DNA of 64,000 bases from Acanthaster planci. Lineage: Eukaryota; Echinodermata; Asteroidea; Valvatida; Acanthasteridae. Shown one piece after another: positions 12,401 to 23,563 of this stretch; within the stretch, counting starts at the first letter, position 1; each line of letters begins with the position of its first letter. Position numbers and translations under genes: made by a program. The notes below the pieces were generated by a model that did not search any database, had not been told where the DNA came from, and saw only the letters and a list, made by a program, of their open reading frames with translations. Location: NCBI RefSeq assembly GCF_001949145.1, contig NW_019091390.1:284342-348341 (forward strand), written 5' to 3'.

Positions 12401-15400
12401 ACAGTGGACAGGAGAGACCATCTTCTGAAAGTTGTGGAGAACCATTTTCGTTGGAGACGTTCCACAAATTGTATAAAGGCAAGTGAACTCTTGATCGTTT
12501 TCCTTGGCAAAGCTACGGTTTGGCTTTCGGTTTTCCAATTTTTCGGTAATTTTTCCCCCCAAACCTGTGCAGAATCCCCATTGCAATCACAGGTGGATCT
12601 GGCAAACATTTGCATTCTGCATGAAATCGAATGAATTCCCTAATGTCTGCACACCTGAAGGTCCTTCCTCAGATGTTGACCCAAGCCTTTAGGCTATTTT
12701 CAAGATGTATTTTTGCGTTGGGGAGATGTTAATTTTATATACATACAGTGCTTATTAATACAGTGCTTATTAATATACGTTGGGTAAGGGCAAAACCTGT
12801 TATATAAAAGCCTTTAGGCTAGTTTCCAAAACCCAGTTTTGACAAGCCCCCCTCCCCCCCAAAAAATCAGTGTAGACTAAAGACAGAAAAATCACATACT
12901 GGTCCACAAAAATTTGTCACTAAAATAAATTGATGCATACCAATCTTTGTCATGAATAGTGTGTCTTTGGATGGGACAGAGCCATCATTTTCTTCATTTT
13001 CTACACTTCTTTGTTCACCTGTTTTTAGTTGTGCCTGTTCAGAAGGCCCACATGCTGGACATCACATGGTCAATGCCCAATCAGAGACAGCACTATAGGT
13101 GAGCACATCATACATATTCATTAGCTAGGTCTGCTCTCTAATTAGCAACATGAGTTGGCAAAGTTCAAAATTCGTCAAAATGGCCAAAATTCGTCAGGGT
13201 TATTTTTTTTTAATTTGCTTTGGCGCTGTTAGTGTAAGAGTGGATTTCCTAGTAGCATTTTTCTCCTTGTGAGCTTGTAAGAGAAACATAACTTTTGTGT
13301 AGAAAGATGAAACAAAAACCAGTTAAGCAGGAAAAATTTTCTTTTGGGACAAAAATGTCCACTTTAGTCATCACAGAAAGGTTGTGACCCTGGGTCACAG
13401 TTGTGAGTGGTGAGATGAATGCCACCATGCCAACATCTTGCATTTTGTGAGTGTTTTGTTGCCTTGTTTGGTGAAATTATGAATGGCTTGTCTTTGCTTA
13501 AGATGTAAACCCCTGAACTACCTGTCTTGGTTGATTGGACACGAGGGGCATGGAAGCATCCTGGCTCTTCTGAAAAAGAGGTGAGAGTCTCAGGCCATGT
13601 CCGAATTACTTGGCTATGGCTTGTAATTACGCACGAGTCTATGCCGTATGGTTGCAGCCACTTTCCATAGAGTCGTGTGTCACTTCAAGGCACAGTCAAG
13701 AAATTCAGACACGGCTTTAATAATAAAACACAGCTGGGGAGGATTCACAAACAGTGTTCATGATATTTTGGCCGAAAGTTACCGTTAAGCAGATTTTTTA
13801 GGCTAAGCAGTTTTGTGTGCTTGTGGTGTATTGAGCAGTATTGGTTCTTTCCTCAGTGCAAGTCAAAGTCTCAGTTCTGTAGTGTGATATGTGTCTTATA
13901 GCAAGGAGTACGTTTTACGATACTGACTTCCCTCTCCCAGGGCACTTGCGCTTATCCTCTTCAGTGGAAACGCAGAGACAGGCTTTGAGCACAACGGCAC
14001 CCACGCCATGTTCTCAATATCCATCACGCTGACTGACCAGGGTTTCACCCAAGTGGAAGAGGTAAGCAATCATTCTATTATCTTGCACCGTTTATGGTCG
14101 TTCCAAAGTTCTTCCAACCTCTACAAAATTCAACATCACTTTTTTTTCGTCGGCTTCAAAGCAGAAGTTATTCCGTGAGAGAAATTCTGTTTTTGTCTAA
14201 TGGAAGGCACAGTGAGTTCCGTGTTACCCCTCTCTGTACTGAAGTAGCGGTTTTTCTTTTCACTATTGCTTCCTTCAACAGGTGTTGGCTATCGTTTTCC
14301 AGTACATCAAGATGCTGCAGGCTATCGGACCTCAAGAAAGGTAAAACAAAAGAGCAAATGATTTAAAAGTGTGATCTTTGTGGAAACTTTTGAATTGAAT
14401 GCCGCCAGGGGTGAGATTTCTCCGCTTTTTTAACCGATTTCAGCTTTTTTCGGTTTTGGATTTCAGCTTTTTTTCCTCACTGGCTGTGTACAAAAGTATA
14501 GGAGATTTTCACAGTTCAGCTTCTTTATGCCTTTTTTTCAGCTGTTTTTATCATTGGTCAATCTCGTCCCTGTGCCACCTTGGGTCGTGTTGAATTATTG
14601 AACATTTCTAGCAAACAGTTTTGGCAGAAAAGAGACTGTTTTCTGATATGATTAACCATGTCTTCGCAAACTGTTTTTTTAATTTTATGTTTGTAATTTA
14701 TTGATGTCTTGTTTTAGATATTCACGTGTCTTAATTTGTAAACGTGCCCTGAACTTGTGCAGGTTCATTTTTCAAAATGATGTTTCATGTTTTCTTTCAG
14801 GATATTTCAGGAAATCAAAACGATTGATGATAACGACTTCCGATTTAAGGAGGAGGTAATAGATTTGTACGTGCGCGTGCATTTAGTCAGCAGCTGCAGA
14901 ATCAAGAGTTAAAAGGAATCCCTGTCCAGAAAGCATCATCATTTCTTTTAAGTTGCATGTTTCTGAGCCATCAAAATGTCTGGAATTGTGGTCTTGAACT
15001 CCTTCAGTTAATTGTACAACTTTATCCATGACAGAAAAATTAAATGGTGGGAAGTGTATCAGAAATAGCACTTTACTATTTCACATGTTTGTGCTATTTG
15101 TTTTGTCAAATGCGTGAACAGGAGTAATTCTTAAAATGAAAAGCATTTCAGATCTTGTCATTAGTTGGTATGAGATTTCTTTGTAAACCTCCCTGACGTA
15201 AAGTACCTCTTGAGGTAGTTTTCCAAACTAGTTCTCTCTGGTGTATTTAGACCATTTTACTGGTTGAAGGTCACTGGTGTCTCAGCTCACTCTTTTGTTT
15301 ACTGCCTGTGACCTTTGACCCAGACTGAACCCATCGAGTATGTTGAGACAGTAGCAGAGAGCATGCAGCTGTACCCACCCCAGGAGTACCTCACCGGACC

Positions 15401-18400
15401 TCTATTGGAGACAGAGTATAACCCAGAAGTAAGTTGGCTGGTGGTCATTCAAGGAAATGTGAGAAACTTTGCCATGGACTATTGGAAGGGTGAAAGTGCG
15501 AAAACCTTGAGTATTATGCTGGAAATGGAATTCAGGACCTCTGCAGTCTCAAACAAGAGCCACAGCAGGGAACCACGGAAAGCCCGACCCTAAACATATG
15601 TTCACAAGGAATGTACACTCTGTAAGTCAATAAAACCAAAAATGTTTTAAGTTTTGCTGTTGTGCTGTTACCTCCTTGCACTGCAGGCCATTACCTTCTG
15701 CACAGACTACCTCCAAGTGGACAATGCAAACTTCATGTTGCTCTCGAAGCACTTTGAAGGCCAGTGTGACAGGAAGGAGCCGTGGTACCAGACCGATTAC
15801 CGGATAGAAGACGTCCCCAAGGAATGGAATGACCTCATTCAGAGTGAGTACTGATTGTTCTGACAGCAAGCTCCTTGTACCATGACAAGTTGATGATATC
15901 AATCTTAGTTACGGTGAAAAAAAAACAGAAGAAGGGAGATGTTTTGTGTTTGAAAGTTTGAAATTTGGGATGTATTGTGTACAGGGATTTTGCAGAAAGG
16001 ATTGTAATCCTTGTTAACTCTTTTTCTGTTCTGTTTTATTTTCAGTAAAAGTCCTTTGCATAAGGTACCAGTCTCTCTGATAATAAAAAGTCTAATCTAA
16101 AGGGACAAAATGAAATGATTGTTTTGTAAACGGCAAAAACCTCAGACATGCTCTATCTGTTTCTTTTTCAGAGATGATGAGCACTTTGTGTTGATTAATA
16201 CTTCCAATTTTTCCCACAGATTTGGACATGAATCCCGAGCTGCATATACCAGAACCGAATATATTCATCGGTAAGAACAGAGGAAATAACGCAGCTATTT
16301 ATGATGGTTTCTGAGATTGAGGTTTTTCACTTTGAAGGTTTCAAAATGATAAATATGTAAATGAAGTCTTGTAGCATAAAGTCATGTTTACACATGTAAA
16401 AACAAAACAGAATCTTTTCACCCCAACTGTTGACAGAACCCCAAGTTTTTCAGAAGGGAAAATGTAGCTATGCAACCAGCTCTTGAACTTTATTTTACTG
16501 AGAAAGAGTAACACCTGTTGCAAGATTTCATTTACAGAGAGGCATCTTTGTAGGTACTCAAATCTTAGGAAGTTGAATGTGTACATTTTTCAGTGACCAA
16601 CTCATATCTGTTTTGTTGACCCTGTCTACAGTTTTTACCTTTTTAATGTTATCAATGCTTCGCAAAAATCTTGTTTTCACATTTCAATTTAGCAGTAAGT
16701 TTTGCAAATTATTTGTCAAGTTCAACACACATTTCCATCATCAGTACTGAAAAGGGTTAAAAAGTCAATAGCAAGGCATGCCATTGTAAGCATTCTTTGA
16801 CAGGCTTGCTGATGCACAGTTTGTTCACTTTGTCAATGATTTTTTTGTTCACTTCCAGCAACAAATTTTGACCTCAAGACACCAGACGTGCCAGACAGCG
16901 ATTACCCAGAATGCATCTTGGATGGTGAGCAGAGCAAGCTGTGGTACAAGCGAGACACCAAGTTCAACACTCCCCGAGGTCAGTTCCAACACTCACTTCG
17001 GTTGCTTGGGTACGATGAGCCTAATACCCAGGCTCTGCTCCTCAAACTGCTCATCAAAAAGACCGAATGTCTCGTGCGTGCCCCCCCTTGGCCAGTTTCC
17101 TGGTGCTGCCGTGCAGAGATTGCTTACCAAATTTTTTGCTGAGCAAATATCTACAATGAACCAGTTGCTAATAGCGTTACTAAAACAGCGAGTCAGCGCA
17201 AGAAGGCAAGATCATTCAAGAGCATAGCATGTATGAGGGCCATTGTGTGGCTGCACCAACAGAGATTACCTCACTCACATGCATTGCTGATCTCAGACGC
17301 CCTTCATTTTGGAAATGTACTGTTAGAATACCGATTTGATTCATCGTCCTAGCTCATCTTTTTTTTTGTCTCTCTGCCGCAGGTTACATCATCTTCCATT
17401 TGGTCACGCCCCTCGTCTATGCCTCTCCAGAGAACCTGGTCCTCTTTGACTTCCTGGCCTCTATCTTGGAGCACAACCTGTCGGAGATTGGCTATGAGGC
17501 CGACGCAGCTCAGCTAGAGTACCGCTTCAAGACTGAAGAGACAGGCCTGGTTATGAAGATGTACGGCTTCAACCACAAGCTGCCAGTAAGTGTGTAGCTC
17601 TATCTCCCCGTCTGTCTGTCTGTCGGTCGGGCTGCACTTTTACATGCAGCATGCCCACAGTGCCGGACAAAACGGCCCCCAAGTACAGACGCGTCCTTGT
17701 ACATGAATCATGCCTCAGTGTCAGACAAAAAACGGTCCCCCAAAGTGCAGACATGCTTGTGCATGGATCATGCCCACAGTGTCGGACAAAACTATCACCC
17801 AAGTACAGACATGTACTTGCAGATCCATAGAGCAAGAATGCCGAAAACAACCTCCAATATGTATAGTATGGCATGCCCTGAATAAAAAAAACCCTATTTA
17901 AAGACAGTAGGAAACCCCACTGGGATAGACAGGACATCAATATCATCTTTGTGATTGCAGCCCGCTGCGTTGAATTGTACAATACCCACAATGTACACTG
18001 AAATCTGCACAAATCACTTCACATAAGTATGTCTGTCTGTCTGTCGGGCTGTCTGTCTGGTAATGGACCTTGTACATCAGCACATCCTTCGTAGTTTAAG
18101 GGTCACATATGTTGGGTGACTTCTGTGCATACGTGCTTGGTGTATGCCCATTCAACTGAAAATTAGTGAACACAAGGCCAATTCTGAATCACTTGGTTTC
18201 AGCGTCTTACAACAGCTACATTTTCTGTCCGTTCGCCAGCTCTTGTTTGACACGATAGTGGACTACATAGCCAACTTCTCAGTAACACAGGACCTGTTTG
18301 ATGCAGTGAAGGAATCCATGATCAAATCTTACTACAATCACGTCATCAAGCCAGGAAAGCTCAACAAGTGAGTCGTGTGACAGTTGCGTTACTCTATTCA

Positions 18401-21400
18401 TGGCAGCCATCTTGACTTTCAAAGTAGTCAAAGGTTGGCCTGTATCAGTAAAGAAAAACAAAATAAAATATTTAGGCAATGTTGTGTTGGTTAAAAGCCG
18501 ATGCCATGAAATGTTTGTGGCAAGATTCAATGGAGAGGAAATTTGTTCGGCTTTTGCAAATTCAGCACAGATTTTCATTTGAATTCAATTTTGCTCAGTG
18601 TATGGACAGCACAAGGCTTAACTAAGGCCTGTGGGTTCGTTCAGTTGGAAATGAAGCGCTAATAAAGTGGTTTTTCAGAATTTGATTGTCTGAATTCTCA
18701 TTTCAGATTTGGAATGGTTTTTTTTCTGCATACATTCCCACAGGTTTTTCAAAACATAATGCAGTTGGTACATTGACACACACAAAAAAATCACAAAATA
18801 AAAGCTAAAGTTAGGCTGAGATTCCCTTTTCATTCTGTAAACGTAGCGACGTGAGGCTGTTGATCCTTCAACAAGTCAAGTGGACGCCTGTGGAGAAGCG
18901 TGCGGTAGTCAACGCAGTGACTCGAGACCAGGTCTTGGAGTTTGCTCTGAGATTCAAAGAGATGTTGTTCATTGAGGGCCTGGTACAAGGCAACCTCACC
19001 GCCGAGGTAAGACAATCCCTTGGAGTTAATCTTGGTGTCGCCTCTTCATTGACTTCCTGTGGTAAGCTTGCCGTGAGAGTTGATTGCGGGTATATTTCTT
19101 TATTGACTTGACAGCCTGGTAGACGTGTGGGTTATTCAGACACTTGTTTCTCACCTCCTAATGTTATATGATACTAATGTGTTTAAACCTGTAGGATTTT
19201 GTTATATTGTGGTCCATTGTATTTATTACCTGATGAAACCATCAAGCTATCCTGTGCTGGGATGGACTCGGACAATACAAGGAACAAGAGGCTGGGTAGT
19301 TTGCAGTACATGGGGAGTAATGGGTTGATCTTCAACCAGTAAAATGGTCTAAAAACACCAGAGAGAACTAGATTGGAAAACTACTTCAAGAGGTACTTTA
19401 TGTCAGGGAGGTGTCAATTTTTGGACTGGCCAGCCCACCCCAGCAAGCTCAGTGGTCGAGCAGAAGGTCATGAGTTCAAGTCCCATCCGAGTAAGCCTGT
19501 GAATTTTTCACAAGCTCTGACAAACACTTGAGTATAGAGTGTCGTGAATATACATAAGGACAAAACCGTAATTAAAATAGATTGAAAAATACCTGACTCG
19601 TGCCAGAACGTTGTAGCCCAGGATCTGAGAAGTGTTGCATTTGGGTGCTATGTACATGCATTTTGAAAAATGGATAAAGAAAAAGTTCCCCCAATTTCTG
19701 GTTTCTCAACAACAAAATTCTCCTTTGGGACCCCTTAGCTCTCTGGATCTGTCAGTGCCTGAACAAGTTGTTTTGGAAACAATAGGATTTAACATGACAA
19801 ACAATGGAATTCCCTTGATCTATTGTGCATACACCCAGCTGCACACCTTAAAANNNNNNNNNNNNNNNNNNNNNNNNNNNNNNNNNNNNNNNNNNNNNNN
19901 NNNNNNNNNNNNNNNNNNNNNNNNNNNNNNNNNNNNNNNNNNNNNNNNNNNNNNNNNNNNNNNNNNNNNNNNNNNNNNNNNNNNNNNNNNNNNNNNNNNN
20001 NNNNNNNNNNNNNNNNNNNNNNNNNNNNNNNNNNNNNNNNNNNNNNNNNNNNNNNNNNNNNNNNNNNNNNNNNNNNNNNNNNNNNNNNNNNNNNNNNNNN
20101 NNNNNNNNNNNNNNNNNNNNNNNNNNNNNNNNNNNNNNNNNNNNNNNNNNNNNNNNNNNNNNNNNNNNNNNNNNNNNNNNNNNNNNNNNNNNNNNNNNNN
20201 NNNNNNNNNNNNNNNNNNNNNNNNNNNNNNNNNNNNNNNNNNNNNNNNNNNNNNNNNNNNNNNNNNNNNNNNNNNNNNNNNNNNNNNNNNNNNNNNNNNN
20301 NNNNNNNNNNNNNNNNNNNNNNNNNNNNNNNNNNNNNNNNNNNNNNNNNNNNNNNNNNNNNNNNNNNNNNNNNNNNNNNNNNNNNNNNNNNNNNNNNNNN
20401 NNNNNNNNNNNNNNNNNNNNNNNNNNNNNNNNNNNNNNNNNNNNNNNNNNNNNNNNNTTGATGCGCATACACCCAGGTGCACACCCTAAAACTTGATGCG
20501 CATACACCCAGGTGCACACCCTAAAACTTGATGTGCATACACCCAGGTGCACACCCTAAATCTTTGCCCCATCGACTGTCTTGCTCGTGCTGCACAAAGC
20601 AGTGGGATGATGATGTTCAAAATTCATCTGTGGCTTTTGAAGGGATGTTCACAGGGTGCATTACTGAAATCTGTGTACCTCACACATTGTGCTTCAATCA
20701 CCATACGTTGATACATTGAGTGAGCAGGTCTTGAATACCGAATACTGAAATTTCAATTTTCAGTGCTGTTTTTCAAGTACTGGTGCCTGTTCTAGCCTAC
20801 CAAGTATGTAGTCACCTGTGAGAAAATACATTTTCTCAATTTGGTGTACGTCACTGAAGTGATGTTGTCTTCCCACCCTTCTCAGGAAGCCCTGGGCTTT
20901 GAGGAGTCCCTTCGCACCAAACTGGGCTGCACCCCCCTGCCCAAAGTGCAGCTGCCCAAGACCCGAGTCGTCCGGCTGCCCCGCGGAGTTCACGTGTGCA
21001 AGGTCAAAGGTTTCAACGAGGAGGATGCCAATTCGGTGGTGACCAACTACTACCAGTCTGGTCCCGGAACGATCAGACAGCTTAGCATCATCGATGTGCT
21101 AGTGGTAAGAATCCCAGAGGGAAATCATCTTTATTGGTCTCTGCATCGGTCAGACCATCTTGTTGTCTATTTCAATGCATTGATCATCTACAGATAATCA
21201 TCCAAACAGGCATATTCCTGATTGGGCTGGCCTCAAACAATAGGATTCAGATTTGCAAGTGTAATCTTTCTTACGTGTACAGACAATGATGGAAGAACCG
21301 TGCTTTGACGTTTTGAGGACCCAAGAGCAACTAGGGTAAGTCTACATGTTTTTTGTTACCGTCAATTTCCATTGTAATGCAAAGGTTCTTTGGTGAGGTC

Positions 21401-23354
21401 GCGTCATAGTTCATTCTTTACCTGTTTTCAACAGCTACAGCGTGTATCCAACATGTCGCAACAGTTTTGGCATCGTTGGGTTCTCAGTAACCGTGGCAAC
21501 ACAAGCTACTAAATTCAGGTGAGCACAGAATTTCAAGAAATCGATTCCCCGGCAAGAACGAAACCCCTCTCTAGTTATTTCCACAGGGTCTAAGGTTGTG
21601 TTGAAATTGCGTCCAGTCAGTCCAGTGTTTGCTTTTCTCGCAGTGTCTCTCACGTTGAAGAGCGCATCGACCTGTTCCTTGAGAGCTTCCTGGATAAGAT
21701 GGCCACCCCTGATGTCGAGAATAACTTCAAGACTCATGTGGAGTCCCTGATCACCTTGAAGCAGTGCGCCGATAACCACCTGGGGGAGGAGGTTGACCGT
21801 AACTGGTGGGAGGTCCTCAACCACACCTACCTCTTCGATCGACTCAAACGAGAGGTGGGAAAACTCAACCTATTTGGACTTTTCTAATCTAAAGGCATCG
21901 CTAAGATCATCTGCAGTTGATTTGTTGTAGATAATTAGACGACACCGAAAATTGGCACAGGAGTTTGACGGAATTTCAGTTTTTGCATTTCACAGAAAAA
22001 TGACAGAATTTCAGCCAAATGAACACTGTCGTCCTTTTCAAGCAAATGGAAAATTATTGTGTCCTTCATACATATGTGATGTATTGAACTTGACATGCAG
22101 GCAAAGCCCCGAAATGTTCTTGTCTGGTGTTTTTCCCCTAACCCCTCCTTGAAATTCCCCTCAGTCAAAAAAGTGGGTCCCCCAGTAAAAATCCTGGTGA
22201 TACCCATTTGTCAACTTAACTCGATGGATTTGTCAGGCTTTTTTAAAATCCAACAGAGCAGTGTGTGACATTGAAATTTTTTTCTGGGTGATGGACATGT
22301 TTAATTCTTCATAATTCTGAGGTTTTGCCAATAGAAGTCGTTTCTGTGCCGTCCTTGCCAGATTGAAGCACTACATAGCATCTCGCTACAGGAGGCACGG
22401 GAGTTTCTCACAGAGCACATCAGGGGAGGGACTCACTTCCAGAAACTCAGTACTCAGGTGAGTTGATCTCAACCCACAACAGATTCAGAGTCTGTCAGCA
22501 GAAACCATTCCTCGTGTTACGTTACTCCCACATCACCGCCGCTGACTTGTGACGTTACATCCACTGGTCCTGCATGAAGTCTGCTAGTTCACGGAATTAT
22601 TTTTACTTTGTTGCTATATCTTTTTGTGAGAAATTAATTTTATCCAGAAAGATGGCTGCCTGAGCTTTTCTCTTCATATTTTTTCAGCAGTATGCTACAC
22701 CTGCCCCAGGGCCGTGCTGTTTGCTTATTATGTGTCATTACTTGTGACTACAAAATAGACTATTCCACAGTGAAAAGCAAAGATCGCATAGTGCCGCGTA
22801 GGGGCGCAAGATGGAGAACTTCACCTCGAATACACGTAAAATGTAATCGCGTGGGCGCCATATGAGCAAGCAATACGCCTGCGCAATGCACATTACTGCT
22901 TAGGTGTAGGCGCCGCGGCAGGCACGTGCACCTGGTGAGCCTGCGCCCAAGCATTACCATAAACTGCGCAGGCATATCGCTTGCTCAAATGGCACCCATG
23001 GTAATTACACCTTTTGGGCAGAGTTATCCATCTTGCGCCTTCGGCATTATACGATCTTTGGTGAAAAGAACCATGCACATGGCAAATGCTAAAAAAAAGT
23101 GGTTTGAACTATTGACTTGGTTTTCCATCAAGGTCGTTGGGGTGGGGAAAGAAGAGGAGCACAATCAGAGCGTCATGGCAACGGATACCGTGACGACAGT
23201 CGATGGTGTCGACAATGGGGCCGAAGAGACAAACACCAGAACAGGTCTGGTGTTCCTGCCCCTCGACGAGGCAGATGGAAGGAGAGCTGTAGATGCAATA
23301 GAAGCCTTCAAAGCTGGCCTGGCCGTCTATCCAATCACAAAGATAGATCATTGA
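6404..23354 (+). CDS. NRDC: Nardilysin (NRD convertase), M16 metallopeptidase, complete, 27 exons
   Basis: Exons: 6404-6447, 7597-7980, 8526-8607, 9565-9665, 10230-10356, 11020-11115, 11478-11600, 12177-12234, 12405-12478, 13029-13098, 13503-13580, 13941-14061, 14282-14340, 14801-14855, 15324-15428, 15687-15843, 16220-16270, 16859-16978, 17383-17585, 18240-18367, 18847-19006, 20886-21104, 21283-21335, 21435-21518, 21644-21854, 22362-22457, 23133-23354. Phase holds at every junction except inside exon 2, which needs one extra base. The protein, about 1093 residues, has the M16A zinc motif HFLEH (about residues 166-170) and a third ligand Glu 81 residues after the first His (in AVDS-E, about residue 247), the same spacing as in insulin-degrading enzyme. 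An acidic stretch before the catalytic domain (about residues 95-127) is the hallmark that separates nardilysin from insulin-degrading enzyme. Family members cleave at the N-side of Arg in dibasic sites, promote ectodomain shedding and are also found in the nucleus. The C-terminal half shows conserved blocks such as GFNHKLP, GLVQGN and HLGEEVDRNW. Human nardilysin is of similar length. Confidence 0.96.
6650..7010. repeat. Possible foldback element in nardilysin intron 1 with C and G runs
   Basis: The block around 6655-6710 (including tatgggacagag followed by a run of C) is matched in inverted orientation around 6950-7005 (ctctgtcccata preceded by a run of C). Each arm lies beside a homopolymer, so the assembly here may be imperfect. 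The ends were not defined and no target duplication was seen. Confidence 0.4.
7597..7980 (+). other. NRDC: Nardilysin exon 2 with the acidic domain and an internal frame break
   Basis: The 5' part reads on from exon 1 in one frame (NGLTALLISDLAKWG, then a polar, acidic stretch). The 3' part, with the Glu/Asp-rich run (AEEEEGEDGEDSEEEGD) and the SQAKQPKL segment, is open in a different frame. The donor gtacgt at 7981 and the phase-0 start of exon 3 agree with this second frame. Exon length is 384, while phase needs 385 (or 382). The shift lies in roughly 7800-7850, where one added base near 7829-7833 would join EALEDGP to PLLDGGVAEEE. A one-base assembly or sequencing error, or a damaged allele, are the likely explanations. 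Confidence 0.85.
8028..8156. repeat. Palindromic short element, AGAGG family, copy 1
   Basis: About 125 bases that read as an imperfect palindrome: the left arm (tagaggccttgcgtggtagc) matches the reverse complement of the right arm (ggcagccatgcacaccctcta). It is flanked by TA on both sides (atgta ... tacat). Two more copies lie at 10427-10558 and 26190-26321. It looks like a non-autonomous DNA element and sits in nardilysin intron 2. Confidence 0.7.
8526..8607 (+). other. NRDC: Nardilysin exon 3: zinc-binding HFLEH exon
   Basis: The exon encodes AAAALCVGIGSF ... GLAHFLEH. HFLEH is the inverted HxxEH zinc motif of M16 peptidases: two His ligands and the catalytic Glu are all present, so the enzyme should be catalytically competent. 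Acceptor gcag at 8522-8525, donor gtgagt at 8608. Confidence 0.95.
8919..9046 (+). repeat. Direct repeat A bracketing the inverted exon copy (left)
   Basis: About 128 bases starting gtagacttgaagatccttt and ending gcttgctaaataca recur nearly unchanged at 9241-9369 in the same orientation. The two copies differ at a handful of positions (for example ttaatgag versus ttagtgag). The 194 bases between them are the inverted nardilysin exon copy. Confidence 0.85.
9047..9236 (-). pseudogene. Inverted duplicate of nardilysin exon 7 with flanking intron
   Basis: Read on the minus strand this segment matches 11449-11637: about 28 bases of upstream intron with the cag acceptor, the whole 123-base exon 7 and about 37 bases of downstream intron starting at the gt donor. 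The exon copy is fully open and encodes the same block, GNSTTLKTQPSARNI onward, with three amino-acid changes (Asp to Asn, Arg to His, Val to Phe). Because it is antisense to the gene it cannot be spliced into the nardilysin message. It lies in intron 3 between two direct repeats. Confidence 0.88.
9241..9369 (+). repeat. Direct repeat A bracketing the inverted exon copy (right)
   Basis: This is the second copy of the 8919-9046 unit, in the same orientation, offset by about 322 bases. The arrangement is repeat, inverted exon, repeat. Confidence 0.85.
10427..10558. repeat. Palindromic short element, AGAGG family, copy 2
   Basis: About 130 bases with arms cagagggtttgcattgctgc and its approximate reverse complement near 10535-10555 (gcaaagcctcta). 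It matches the elements at 8028-8156 and 26190-26321 along its length and lies in nardilysin intron 5, 70 bases after the donor of exon 5. Confidence 0.68.
12479..13028 (+). other. NRDC: GC-AG intron in nardilysin (intron 9)
   Basis: The exon before ends with the LETFHKLYK block and is followed by gcaagt rather than gt. The acceptor is ttttag at 13028, and the next exon starts VVPVQKAHMLDITW. Phase 1 to phase 1 joining restores a conserved stretch, so the GC donor is needed to keep the protein. GC-AG introns are a known minority class of U2 introns, and the rest of the donor (AAG|GCAAGT) fits their strong consensus. Confidence 0.85.
12697..12807. mobile_element. Small element (111 bp) flanked by 14-bp direct repeats
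   Basis: The element starts ttttcaagatgtatttttgc and ends caaaacctgttatataaa. It is flanked on both sides by the identical 14-mer aagcctttaggcta (12683-12696 and 12808-12821). A second copy with the same ends, in the opposite orientation, is at 42450-42576 with its own 11-bp flanking repeat. Two copies of a 15-bp word (acagtgcttattaat) occur in tandem inside this one. The target duplications show it was inserted. It lies in nardilysin intron 9. Confidence 0.75.
17643..17822. repeat. Minisatellite, about 60-bp unit, three imperfect copies
   Basis: Units begin at 17643, 17702 and 17762 with catg..atcatgcc..cagtgt and end caagtacagac or a variant. The array lies in nardilysin intron 19, just after exon 19. 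Short (tctg)n runs flank it at about 17610-17632 and 18030-18060. Confidence 0.7.
19430..19530 (+). repeat. tRNA-derived SINE-like fragment
   Basis: The segment contains an A-box-like word (agctcagtggtcgagc) and, about 25 bases on, a B-box-like word (gagttcaagtcccatcc), the two internal RNA polymerase III promoter blocks. The sequence does not fold into a complete tRNA, so a SINE head is more likely than a tRNA gene. It lies in nardilysin intron 21. Confidence 0.5.
19816..20560. repeat. 35-bp minisatellite spanning assembly gap 1
   Basis: Three units of 35 bases (ttgatgcgcatacacccagg followed by tgcacaccctaaaac) are seen at 20458-20560, and one diverged unit precedes the run of N at 19854-20457. 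The gap therefore lies within a tandem array whose true length is unknown. It is in nardilysin intron 21 and leaves the coding sequence intact. Confidence 0.85.
22778..23060. mobile_element. Foldback MITE (283 bp) with perfect 8-bp target-site duplication, hAT-like
   Basis: The left arm starts caaagatcgcatagtgccgc and the right arm is its reverse complement with a few mismatches (ggcattatacgatctttg). The arms stay complementary almost to the centre, including gagcaagc and cctgcgca words. The octamer gtgaaaag lies immediately outside both ends (22770-22777 and 23061-23068). An 8-bp target duplication is typical of hAT transposons, so this is probably a non-autonomous hAT-like element. It lies in the last nardilysin intron, 72 bases before the final acceptor. 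No transposase is present. Confidence 0.85.
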
Positions 23355-23557
23355 CAGAGACGGGTATTTGACGGAGACGGGTATGTAGACCACTTGGCTT
23401 CATCTTAATCTTAATTTAAATGCTGAAAGTTTTCTAAAATATGTTAGGACTTAAGATTAGAGCATTGTCTAATGAATTTTGTGGCAAATGTGTATGCTAT
23501 TGCTAACCTCTGCATTTTGAAGATGAAAGGTTAAATATTTTTTTATGAATTATTGGT

Positions 23558-23563
23558 ATTAAA
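23558..23563 (+). terminator. Candidate polyadenylation signal ATTAAA for nardilysin
   Basis: ATTAAA, the commonest variant signal, lies 204 bases after the nardilysin stop codon in AT-rich sequence. This is inferred from the hexamer and position only. Confidence 0.35.

Noticed and set aside
12266-12586. 106-codon open frame on the minus strand opposite nardilysin exon 9
   Set aside because: It is a shadow of exon 9 and flanking introns. The plus strand has conserved nardilysin residues with consistent phase, and the minus frame matches no family I recognise.
19443-19500. Possible tRNA gene
   Set aside because: A-box and B-box words are present but no acceptor stem or anticodon arm can be folded, so it is listed as a SINE-like fragment.
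19632-20552. Long open frames of 212-285 codons across the run of N
   Set aside because: They exist only because undefined bases contain no stops.
20458-20560. Possible CRISPR array (35-bp units)
   Set aside because: Units are contiguous with no spacers and the context is an animal intron; it is a minisatellite. The same applies to the 53-bp array at 44107-44464.
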